From Paractinoplanes durhamensis (GTDB lineage Bacteria; Actinomycetota; Actinomycetes; Mycobacteriales; Micromonosporaceae): a stretch of DNA of 64,000 nt. The stretch lies in the NCBI RefSeq assembly GCF_016862175.1, contig NZ_BOML01000087.1:1-64000 (forward strand), given 5' to 3'. Below the pieces are notes generated by a model. That model did no database searches and was not told the DNA's origin. It was given only the letters and a program-made list of their open reading frames with translations. A program made the position numbers and the translations under genes. Below are positions 49,108-57,356 of the stretch, piece after piece; the first letter of the stretch is position 1, and each line of letters begins with the position of its first letter.

Positions 49108-51888
49108 TTAGTCGTCGAGTTGGCGCAGTGACTCCTGGACGCCTGCGGCGCTCGGGTCGTCGAGGGCGGTCAGCAGTTGTTCCGCCTCCGTCCACGCGGT
49201 GCGTGCCTCGGCGGGGCGCCCGGCCGCGCGGTGTGATTCGCCGAGGTGCACCAGCAGATCGGCGACGAACAGGTCGTGGTCCAGGGTCCGGGCCAAGGTG
49301 AGGCCGTGCTGATAGCAGTCGATGGCCTCGGTGTGCCGACCGAGGTGGTGGTGGGCGTATCCCAGGCTGTCCCAGGCGCTGGTGGCGCCGAACAGGTCGG
49401 CGTCCGCCTCGAAAAGCTCCAGCGCCTGCCGGCAGTACGACAGCGTGTGCTCGAACTCGCCGAGCAACGCGTGGTACCACCCGATCGCGTTGAGCGCTTC
49501 GGCCTGCCCGGTCCGGTCATCGGTGCCGGCGAAGAGCGCCAAGGCCTGGCGGGCGTGCCCGAGGGCGATCGCGGGCTGCTTCCGCTGGCCCCACAGGTAC
49601 GCGAGGTGCTTCTCGGTGCGTGCCTGCCCGTTGCGGTCGCCCATCGTCGTGAACAGCTCCAGCGCGCGGTTCAGGTTGTCGTCCGCCTCGGCGTAGCGGC
49701 CGAGCCGGAGGTCGGCCCGAGCCAGGCCACCGTGGCCGTAGGCGCGCGCCGGCAGTTCGCCGAGGCGGTCCGCGCACTCGATGGCGGTCTGCCAGGCCAT
49801 GGCCTGATCATGCAGGTGGCCCTTCCGGGCGGCATAGGTGTCCAGCGACCAGACGAGCTGCCAGGCGAGCCGGTCGAGCCCCACCGCGGCGGCCTGCCGC
49901 AGCGCGGCCTCCAGGACGGGACGGTGCGCGCCGTACCAGGCCAGCGCGGCGCCGTGATCCTTGAGCGGCTCCGGAGACACGCCTGCGGCCGGCTCGCCGA
50001 GGGGCAGCACGATAGCTTCGCGGGCCGGGTTGAGCAGGCGATCCGCCTCGTACGCGGTGTGCGTGTAGTGATCGAGCAGGCGGACGGTGGCCGACCGGTG
50101 TACGTCCTGCGCGTCATCGCGGCGAGCGAGTTCGGCGGCGTACTCGCGCAGCAGGTCGTGCTGGCTGTACCGGCCGAGGTCGTACTCGGTCACCAGGCTT
50201 GCCCGAGTCAGCTCGCGCAGGGGTGTGCGCAGTTCGCGTTCCGGCAGCCCGGCCAGGCTGGTCAGCGCGGGGACGTCGAAGTCGGGTCCGACGGTGAGCC
50301 CGAGCAGCCGGAACAGCCGAGCGGCGGGCTCGCTCAGGGCGGCGTACGACCAGGAGAGCACCGCCCGCAGATCACCGGCCGGGTCGCCGACCTCCAACGC
50401 GGTCAGCCGGTCACCGACCTGGCTGAGCTCGGCGGCGAGCGCCGTCAGCGGAAAGTTCGTCTGCCGGGTCCGGGCCACGGCGATGCTCAACGCCAGCGGC
50501 AGCCGGGCGCAGGCCGCGATGACCTGATCGAGCGCGTGGCGCTGCGCGAGGACCCCCGGACCGAGCCGGTTGGTCAGGAGCTCCTCGGCCTCCACCCAGG
50601 ACAGCACGCCCAGCGGCACGGTGGACGCGCCGTCGGTCAGCAGGCCGGTGAGCTGAGTTCGGCTGGTCACCACGACGACAACGGTGGCGGTGCCCGGCAG
50701 CAACGGCCGGACCTGCTCGGCGTCGCGGGCGTTGTCCAGCACCAGGAGGATCCGCCGGCCGGCCACCACGCTGCGGTACAGGGCGGCCTGCGCGTCGAGG
50801 CCGGCCGGCACCCGCTCGGGTGCGACGCCCAGCGCATCGAGCAGGCTGCGGAGCGCCTCCTGCGGTGCGACGACCTGTCCGGTGGGGTCGAAGCCGCGCA
50901 GGCTCAGGAAAATCTGGCCGTCCGGGAAGCGGGACCGCACCGTGTGGGACCAGTGCACGGCAAGGGCGGTCTTGCCCACCCCGGCGGTGCCGGACACCAC
51001 GGCGACGGCCATCGCCGTCTCGGTGAGCAGGTTGTCCAGGATGCGCAGGGTCGCGGCACGGCCGGCGAAACCGGGAACATCCGCCGGGAGCTGGGCCGGC
51101 ACGACAACGGTGACCGGCACTCCGGCCGCCACGTCGGCGGTCTCCCGCGTCGCCACCGGTTCCCCTCGCAGCATGGCCTGGTGCAGTGCCTGCAGGGCGG
51201 CACTGGGATCGGTGCCCAGCTCGTCCGCGAGCCGACGGCGGAACTCCGCGTAGTACGCCAGCGCATCGGCGGGCCGGCCGGCGGCGGCATAGGCGCGGAT
51301 CACCACGTCGGCCAGCGGCTCCGTCAGCGGGTGATCAGTGGCGAGCTCGACCAGCGGCCCGAGCACGGCGAGCGGGTTGCCGGTCCGCAGCTCGGCGAGC
51401 CCCCACGCCACCGTGGCGTCGAGATACAGCGCCCCGTACGCGTGCCGGCAGCGCTCGACCCAGCCGCCCTTCAGCCCGCCGAGCGGTTCGGCCCGCCAGC
51501 ACCCGCGGGCCGTGCGGAGCAGCGTCAACGCGGTGGACGGGTCGGCGCCGCGGGCACGCCGGACATGGTCGGCGAACCGGTTGGCGTCGACCCGTTCGGG
51601 CGCGATGTCGAGGACGTAGCCGCTGGAGCGGCGCAGCAGGCGGGTCGGTGGCGTGCCCACGGCTTCGGCCAGCAGCCGCCGCAGGTGGGTGAGGTGCACC
51701 TGCAGAATGCGGGCCGCCGCCGGTGGCGGCTCGTCCCACACCCGGACGGCAAGCGCATCGATCGTGACCGGGCGACCGGCATCGACCGCCAGGGCCGCCA
51801 GCGTGTGCCGTCGCTGCGGTGGACCGATCTCGACCGGCCGGCCGTCCGCCCAGATCTCCACCGGACCCAGCAGGCGGACCTCCACCAT
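49108..51888 (-). CDS. AfsR/SARP-like regulator: OmpR-type HTH, BTAD, NB-ARC, TPR
   Basis: A 926-residue regulator. Residues about 1-95 form a trans_reg_C winged helix (VEVRLLGPVEIWADGRPV, then LQVHLTHLRRLL), about 95-240 the BTAD helical domain, about 270-560 an NB-ARC ATPase with P-loop GTAGVGKT near 300 and LLVLDNARDAEQV. The remainder is TPR-like. Such proteins activate secondary-metabolite or developmental genes, but no biosynthetic cluster is visible here. I use the ATG at 51888, preceded by GGGAG, rather than the frame to 52002. The core is paralogous to the ATPase at 20.4 kb. Confidence 0.9.
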   Translation of the reverse strand: MVEVRLLGPVEIWADGRPVEIGPPQRRHTLAALAVDAGRPVTIDALAVRVWDEPPPAAARILQVHLTHLRRLLAEAVGTPPTRLLRRSSGYVLDIAPERVDANRFADHVRRARGADPSTALTLLRTARGCWRAEPLGGLKGGWVERCRHAYGALYLDATVAWGLAELRTGNPLAVLGPLVELATDHPLTEPLADVVIRAYAAAGRPADALAYYAEFRRRLADELGTDPSAALQALHQAMLRGEPVATRETADVAAGVPVTVVVPAQLPADVPGFAGRAATLRILDNLLTETAMAVAVVSGTAGVGKTALAVHWSHTVRSRFPDGQIFLSLRGFDPTGQVVAPQEALRSLLDALGVAPERVPAGLDAQAALYRSVVAGRRILLVLDNARDAEQVRPLLPGTATVVVVVTSRTQLTGLLTDGASTVPLGVLSWVEAEELLTNRLGPGVLAQRHALDQVIAACARLPLALSIAVARTRQTNFPLTALAAELSQVGDRLTALEVGDPAGDLRAVLSWSYAALSEPAARLFRLLGLTVGPDFDVPALTSLAGLPERELRTPLRELTRASLVTEYDLGRYSQHDLLREYAAELARRDDAQDVHRSATVRLLDHYTHTAYEADRLLNPAREAIVLPLGEPAAGVSPEPLKDHGAALAWYGAHRPVLEAALRQAAAVGLDRLAWQLVWSLDTYAARKGHLHDQAMAWQTAIECADRLGELPARAYGHGGLARADLRLGRYAEADDNLNRALELFTTMGDRNGQARTEKHLAYLWGQRKQPAIALGHARQALALFAGTDDRTGQAEALNAIGWYHALLGEFEHTLSYCRQALELFEADADLFGATSAWDSLGYAHHHLGRHTEAIDCYQHGLTLARTLDHDLFVADLLVHLGESHRAAGRPAEARTAWTEAEQLLTALDDPSAAGVQESLRQLDD

Positions 51889-52171
51889 GGTCTCCCGTCG
51901 TCCGTCACGTCCGCCGAGCCTCGGCGACAGCATTTTATTAGCTGTGCGCGACCATGCTCGGTGACCGGGAGGACTCCGCGGTCGGGGTCGAGCCATGTAC
52001 AACGGGGGTGGCTCGACCCCGATGTGGGAGGCCGGCCGATGTGAACCGATTGGGCGCTGCGACCTCGCCGTATTTAGGTAGGCGTCCCGATCCGGCCAGG
52101 GATCGCCTCCGGGGCTGCTCTTACGAGTGAACGCCTGCTGCGGGGCTGGGAGTCATGCGAGCCTGGCGGAC

Positions 52172-52936
52172 ATGGCTACCTCCGCACCAACCATGCCGAA
52201 GCGCGTCGCGGCCGAGTTCCTGGGCACGTTCTGGTTGGTATTCGCCGGCTGCGGGTCCGCGGTCCTCGCCGCCGGGTTCCGCACGCCCGCGGGCGTCCAC
52301 CTGGGTATCGGCTTTCTCGGGGTGGCCCTCGCGTTCGGGCTGAGCGTCATGACGATGGCGTACGCCGTCGGGCACGTGTCCGGCGGCCACTTCAACCCGG
52401 CGGTGACGTTAGGTCTGGCCGCCGCCGGCCGGCTGCCGTGGCGGGACGCGCCCGTGTACATCGTGACCCAGGTGGTGGCCGGTGCCGCCGGTGCCGGGGT
52501 CCTGTACGTCATCGCGGCCGGCCGTCCCGGCTTCGACGCCACCGAGTCCGGCTTCGCGACGAACGGCTACGGCAGCCACTCGCCCGGCGGCTACTCGTTG
52601 ACGGCCGCGCTGGTCGCTGAGGTCGTGCTGACCGCCGTCTTCCTGTTCGTCATCCTCGGCGCGACGGACACCCGGGCGCCACGGGGCTTCGCTCCGATCG
52701 CGATCGGGCTGAGCCTCACCCTGATCCACCTGGTCAGCATCCCGGTGACGAACACGTCCGTGAACCCGGCGCGCTCGATCGGCCCTGCCCTGTTCGCCGG
52801 CAGCGGGCCGCTCGGCCAGCTCTGGCTCTTCATCGTCGCGCCGATCATGGGTGGGCTGATCGCCGGCTTCACCTATGCCGCGGTGCTCGGTCAGAACGAG
52901 CCGGCCTCTCCCTTGGAGCAAGCCACCGCCGCCTGA
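52172..52936 (+). CDS. aqpZ: Aquaporin Z-like channel
   Basis: A 254-residue major-intrinsic-protein channel with six membrane segments and both half-helix motifs: HFNPAVT near 75 and TNTSVNPARS near 190. The region LTLIHLVSIPVTNTSVNPARS is characteristic of water-selective AqpZ. The ATG at 52172 is chosen over the upstream 52127 because the family starts here. One in-frame TTA codon (52409) is present. It stands alone between the regulator and a secreted protein gene. Confidence 0.93.
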   Translation: MATSAPTMPKRVAAEFLGTFWLVFAGCGSAVLAAGFRTPAGVHLGIGFLGVALAFGLSVMTMAYAVGHVSGGHFNPAVTLGLAAAGRLPWRDAPVYIVTQVVAGAAGAGVLYVIAAGRPGFDATESGFATNGYGSHSPGGYSLTAALVAEVVLTAVFLFVILGATDTRAPRGFAPIAIGLSLTLIHLVSIPVTNTSVNPARSIGPALFAGSGPLGQLWLFIVAPIMGGLIAGFTYAAVLGQNEPASPLEQATAA

Positions 52937-53071
52937 CGCGCCGCGGACGCTCACGTGCGTTGGTGTGCCACCGCAAATGCGGGGTGGTCTGCGGACGCCG
53001 CTCCGAGACGGAAACGCGTTTGAGTACTCACCACTCAGGACAGACGGCCGGCCGCTTCCTAGGTTCGGCTC

Positions 53072-54499
53072 ATGATGCTCTCCCGATCCGATGCTCGGTT
53101 CCGGGCCGCCATGACGGTCCTGACCTGCGGTGCCCTTCTGCTGTCCATTCTTCGCGCGCCGGCCGCCCGGGCCGACGACGGGCGGCGCGGCAGTGACCGG
53201 TCCGACCTGCGGGTGTGCGACCTGTCCGCCTGCTACCTCGCGCTGCAGGTGGTGGATTCCGACGGTGACGGTACGGCCGACGCCGACGAGATCGCCCTCG
53301 GCTCCGATCCGCTCGACCCGGCGAGCCGTCCGTTACTGCGGAAGGTGCTCGACGCGACGCTCGACGGGAAACTGCCGACCTACGAGCTCGGGTACGGCAC
53401 GTGGGCCGTCTTCCCGTCGGAGTTCGTCGCGGGCCTGGAAAAGAAGTGGTACGCGGGCGCCGGCGCCGGATCGGGGCTGCCGTCCGAGGTCTTCGGTATC
53501 CCCACCCGCCGGGACAGTTTCGCGCTCGCCGGGATCGACGACGGGCTGCTCAAGAGCGCGGGACTCGACATGCCGTGGGTGACCGGGTTGTCCTTCGGCC
53601 TGTTCGACTCCGACGGCTCCGGGAAGAACATGAAGATCGACCTCGGCCGATTCGACCCGAGTTGGTACGGCGACTTCGACGACTCGACCGGGATATGGGC
53701 GGCCGCGCACGGTGGCCAGGAGGGCAAAGCGGTCGAAGATGGGGAGACGATCGTCCGGGGGTACATCGACGGCTCCTCGTCCCGGTCCTGGCCAAGCCTG
53801 GCGGGGTGCGAGATCATCTGCACCACGAGCGGCTACACCGAGTACTACGACTCGGACTTGAACCTGGCGGCGACCTCCACCGACGAGGTGTATCAGGACC
53901 CGACCGGCCGGTGGCACCACGACCAGACCGTGCGTGACGCCAACGGCACCGTTCTCAAGGAGGTCCGCCAATCGTGGATGGACCACAACGACGCCTCCCG
54001 GCGGGACACCACCGACACCCAGAAGGGCGCCGGGACGGCGAAGGAGCACACGCAGACGAGGTCCGAGGTCGACGGCACGGAGAGATCAAGCACCAACCGG
54101 GAGAAGTGCGACGAGAAGGGCGAGAACTGCACCGGTGGGATGACCACCGGTGACGAGGATTCCGGCCGGGTTCTGCCGGGCACGGCCTGGCTCTCGCACA
54201 AGGTGGCGGCGGCCGCGATGGGCGCCCTGCTCACCGCGAAGGGCACGACCGTCCTCCCGGCTCAGAATGCCCCGGACGTGATCGGCGTCTGGACCGACGA
54301 CGACGTCAATGCGGTCCTGCACAAGCGGGACCTGATCTCGCTGTTCTCCGGCGACGAGGACCGGAGCAACGTCGGGCCGATGGTCGTCGGCACCGGCTGG
54401 AACACCGCCAACCCCGAGACCCGGCCCGACCTGCCCAGCCCGCTCGACGGGGCGCCGGGCAGCGGCGCCGGGGGCTGCGCATCCGGCGGCACCTGCTGA
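53072..54499 (+). CDS. Secreted protein with calcium-loop repeat
   Basis: A 475-residue protein with a Sec signal peptide (cleavage near ARA-DD at residue 34), then a calcium-binding loop DSDGDGTADADE at 62-73 of the thrombospondin type 3/EF-hand-like class. The long central region is rich in Asp, Gly and Ser with little further homology visible; the C-terminus is Gly/Cys-rich (GAGGCASGGTC). Six or more cysteines suggest disulfides. An in-frame TTA codon (53333) is present. The stop is six bases from the convergent LuxR-type gene. Function unknown. Confidence 0.75.
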   Translation: MMLSRSDARFRAAMTVLTCGALLLSILRAPAARADDGRRGSDRSDLRVCDLSACYLALQVVDSDGDGTADADEIALGSDPLDPASRPLLRKVLDATLDGKLPTYELGYGTWAVFPSEFVAGLEKKWYAGAGAGSGLPSEVFGIPTRRDSFALAGIDDGLLKSAGLDMPWVTGLSFGLFDSDGSGKNMKIDLGRFDPSWYGDFDDSTGIWAAAHGGQEGKAVEDGETIVRGYIDGSSSRSWPSLAGCEIICTTSGYTEYYDSDLNLAATSTDEVYQDPTGRWHHDQTVRDANGTVLKEVRQSWMDHNDASRRDTTDTQKGAGTAKEHTQTRSEVDGTERSSTNREKCDEKGENCTGGMTTGDEDSGRVLPGTAWLSHKVAAAAMGALLTAKGTTVLPAQNAPDVIGVWTDDDVNAVLHKRDLISLFSGDEDRSNVGPMVVGTGWNTANPETRPDLPSPLDGAPGSGAGGCASGGTC

Positions 54500-54505
54500 C
54501 ATCCC

Positions 54506-57082
54506 CTACCGCTTCCCGAGCCCGGACCGGGCGAGCTCGGCCCGCGAGGTGATGCCGAGCTTCGCGTACGCGCGGGACAGATGGTTCTCCACCGTCCGCA
54601 CCGACAGGACCAACCGCCCGGCGATCTCGGCGTTGTTCGCCCCGCCGGCCGCCAGCTCGGCGACCAGGCGCTCACGGGAGGTCAGCCGGTCGGCGGGCGC
54701 GGGTGACCCGGCCAGCAGCGGGGTGGGCGGGTCACCCACCCGGCGCGCGAACTCGTCGGCCCGGCGCCGGGCGGCGGCCGCGACCCGGCCGGTCGCGCTT
54801 TGGGCGGCCGCAGCCGCGGCCTCCGCCGCATACAGGGGCGAACCGGTGGCCTCGAAGGCCGCCGCGGCATCGAGCAGGGTTTCCGGGCTGGCCCGTTCCA
54901 GCCCGGTGGCCAGTGCGAGCCGGGCGGCGCTGATCGGGGAGCCCCCCGCCAGCTCGGCCAGCCGGGCGCGCACCCCGGCGCCGTCGCGCATCCGCAGGCG
55001 CTCGTGCAGGATCCAGGACTCTGCCGCCACCGCCCGCTCCTGAGCGGCCCGGGCCTGCCCCTGCCGCAGCACGTCGCGGGCGACCGCGTGGTGACCCTCG
55101 GCATGCGCGGCCCAGCTCAGGGCGATCGGGACGGTGTGCCGCAGAAACCCCAGGCCTGCCTCCGGCGAGCGGAGGTGCTGCACCCACGCCTGGTCCGGAG
55201 CGCGGCCGCGGGATCCGTACGCCGCGGTCAGCACGGACAGGCCGACCCGGGTGCAGTCCGTCATCCCGGCGGCCGACGCGGTCACGAGGCTGCGCCGCGC
55301 CCAGAGCGCCGCGTCGTCCAGGTGGCCCGCCTGCAGCCGGGCCGCGCCGACGCACACGGCGGCCCAGGCGCGTTCGAAGACGACGCCGTCGGCGAGCGAG
55401 TTGTCGTAGGCGCGCTCGGCAGTGCGGGCGGCGTCGTCGAAGCGGCCGTGTTCGCGCAGCGCGTGGCTCGCGTAGACGAGCAGCTTGTCGCGGGTGCCGG
55501 CGGCGGCTTCCGGCCCGGCGCCGGCGATCTGGTCGAGCAGTTCCTCGACGACGGCGACCGCCTCGGCGGTCCGTCCGATGTGGGCCAGGGCGTTGCTGCG
55601 GCCGGTCGCCAGCATGGTGCGGACCGGCAGCGGCAGTCCGGTGCCGTCCCCGATGCCGGACGCGAGCGCCAGCGCCTCGTCCGGCATTCCGGCGTAGGCC
55701 AGGGCGTCCACCTCGGCGACCGCGAACAGGGCCCCGACCGGCGCCCCGGCGGGATACCGGGCGAACTGCTGCCGCAGCACGTCCTGGGCGGCGGGCAGGT
55801 CGTAATGGCCCCAGAGGATCACCTTGTGCAGGGTCACGGCGAGCAGGGCGGCGTCCCCGCCGGGCGGGGTGCGCTCCAGCGCGTCCCGCAGGACGGTCCC
55901 GGCCTCGTCGGCGCGCCCGGTCTCCCAGAGGGTGACCGCGAGGACGAGGGCGGCGCCGACGGCCGCTTCGTGGTGGGTGGCCCAGACGTCGGGGACCCGG
56001 TCGAGGCAGGCCCGGGCCAGCCGCACCGCGACGTCGGTCGCGCCACCGGCGGCGGCGACGCGGGCCGCGGCCAGCAGCGGCGCCGGCTCCACCGCCTCGC
56101 CGGCGTCCAGGCTCAGCATGGTGCACCGTACGTGGTCGTGCGGCGCGAGGCTGCGAGCGACCGCAAGGTGTTCCCGGAGTACGGCTCGACGCCGGGCCGG
56201 GGACAGGTCGTCCCACAGCACCTCGGCGAACAGCGGGTGGACGAAACGCACGGTCTCCGCCGCCCACACGGCTATCCCGTGGCCGACCAGGTGCTCGATT
56301 CCGGCCAGGTGCCCGGCGTGCTCGATCTCGCCGTCGTTCGCCCGGCCGATGGCGGCCAGGAAGCGGGCGGCGGCGACGGCGTCGTCGGGCAGGCCCGCCA
56401 GGCGGGTCGGCAAGAGGCTCCGCAGCCCGGCCGGGATCGGTAGCGGCCGGACGGCATGCCAGCCGGCCGCCGAGCGGCGCAACGCGCCGGAGCGCCGCGC
56501 ACCATCGAGTAGCTGGGTGACGAACAGCGCGTTCCCGCCGGTGCGCCGCCACACGTCGTCCACCACTCCGGCGTCCACCGGGCCGTCGAGCAGCGTCTCA
56601 ACCAGTTGCTCGGTCGACGTCCGGTCGAACGGCGCGACCGGCAGGACGATGGTGTTCGACGCCGCCGCCAACTCGGCCACGACGGCCGGCACGCGACCGT
56701 CGGTGGTCCGCACGGTGCTGACCAGCGTGCGTCCGGCGTCGCGGGCCACCCGCACCGCGACGGCCAGGGAGACCTCGTCGCAACCGTCCAGGTCGTCGAC
56801 CGCGAGTATCGCTCCGGCCGGCACCGCCCGGAGCACCTGGGCGACCATGTTCGCGAGCGACGTCGTCGCCGGGTCGACCAAGTGCGCCAGGGCCGCCAGC
56901 GGGACGTGCGCGAGTCCCCGCGTGCCCCAGGCGCGGACGGCCGGAAGCGCGGCGGACACGGCGTCGAGCAGTCGCGTCTTGCCCACTCCGACCTCGCCGG
57001 TGACCAGAACCACGCCGGTCCGCGGATCGCGTACCGCGGCGAGGACGTCACCGAGTTCCTGCGCCCGGCCGACCAATGTCAT
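54506..57082 (-). CDS. LuxR-family LAL-type regulator (STAND ATPase)
   Basis: An 858-residue large ATP-binding LuxR regulator. The P-loop GEVGVGKTRLL is at about 30-40, LAVDDLDG near 95 is the Walker B region, helical repeats fill the middle, and the last 60 residues form the LuxR DNA-binding domain (LTSRERLVAELAAGGANNAE, then GRLVLSVRTVENHL). ATG 57082 starts right after the divergent promoter region (57083-57356). Its target genes are not evident; the adjacent secreted protein is one candidate. Confidence 0.9.
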   Translation of the reverse strand: MTLVGRAQELGDVLAAVRDPRTGVVLVTGEVGVGKTRLLDAVSAALPAVRAWGTRGLAHVPLAALAHLVDPATTSLANMVAQVLRAVPAGAILAVDDLDGCDEVSLAVAVRVARDAGRTLVSTVRTTDGRVPAVVAELAAASNTIVLPVAPFDRTSTEQLVETLLDGPVDAGVVDDVWRRTGGNALFVTQLLDGARRSGALRRSAAGWHAVRPLPIPAGLRSLLPTRLAGLPDDAVAAARFLAAIGRANDGEIEHAGHLAGIEHLVGHGIAVWAAETVRFVHPLFAEVLWDDLSPARRRAVLREHLAVARSLAPHDHVRCTMLSLDAGEAVEPAPLLAAARVAAAGGATDVAVRLARACLDRVPDVWATHHEAAVGAALVLAVTLWETGRADEAGTVLRDALERTPPGGDAALLAVTLHKVILWGHYDLPAAQDVLRQQFARYPAGAPVGALFAVAEVDALAYAGMPDEALALASGIGDGTGLPLPVRTMLATGRSNALAHIGRTAEAVAVVEELLDQIAGAGPEAAAGTRDKLLVYASHALREHGRFDDAARTAERAYDNSLADGVVFERAWAAVCVGAARLQAGHLDDAALWARRSLVTASAAGMTDCTRVGLSVLTAAYGSRGRAPDQAWVQHLRSPEAGLGFLRHTVPIALSWAAHAEGHHAVARDVLRQGQARAAQERAVAAESWILHERLRMRDGAGVRARLAELAGGSPISAARLALATGLERASPETLLDAAAAFEATGSPLYAAEAAAAAAQSATGRVAAAARRRADEFARRVGDPPTPLLAGSPAPADRLTSRERLVAELAAGGANNAEIAGRLVLSVRTVENHLSRAYAKLGITSRAELARSGLGKR

Positions 57083-57356
57083 GCCGGGATCATCCCGTCC
57101 CGCGCGGCGTGCGCCAAGCGTGTCTTCGCCGGCCCGCCGGCCTTCACCGCGACCGGCAGACGGAAGGGCAGCGCGGCAACCCGGGGCGAGACGACCGCCG
57201 GATCGACCTCACCCGGACTCTGGCGGTGGGTAATCACCCTGGGCGAGCCGGGTGCTCGGTCAAGGCTTCGCAATCTCTCGTGTGATTGACTCGTGGATTG
57301 AATGGATCCACGGGACCACCCTCAACCCACGAACGTCAAGATCAGGAGTGGCAGGG

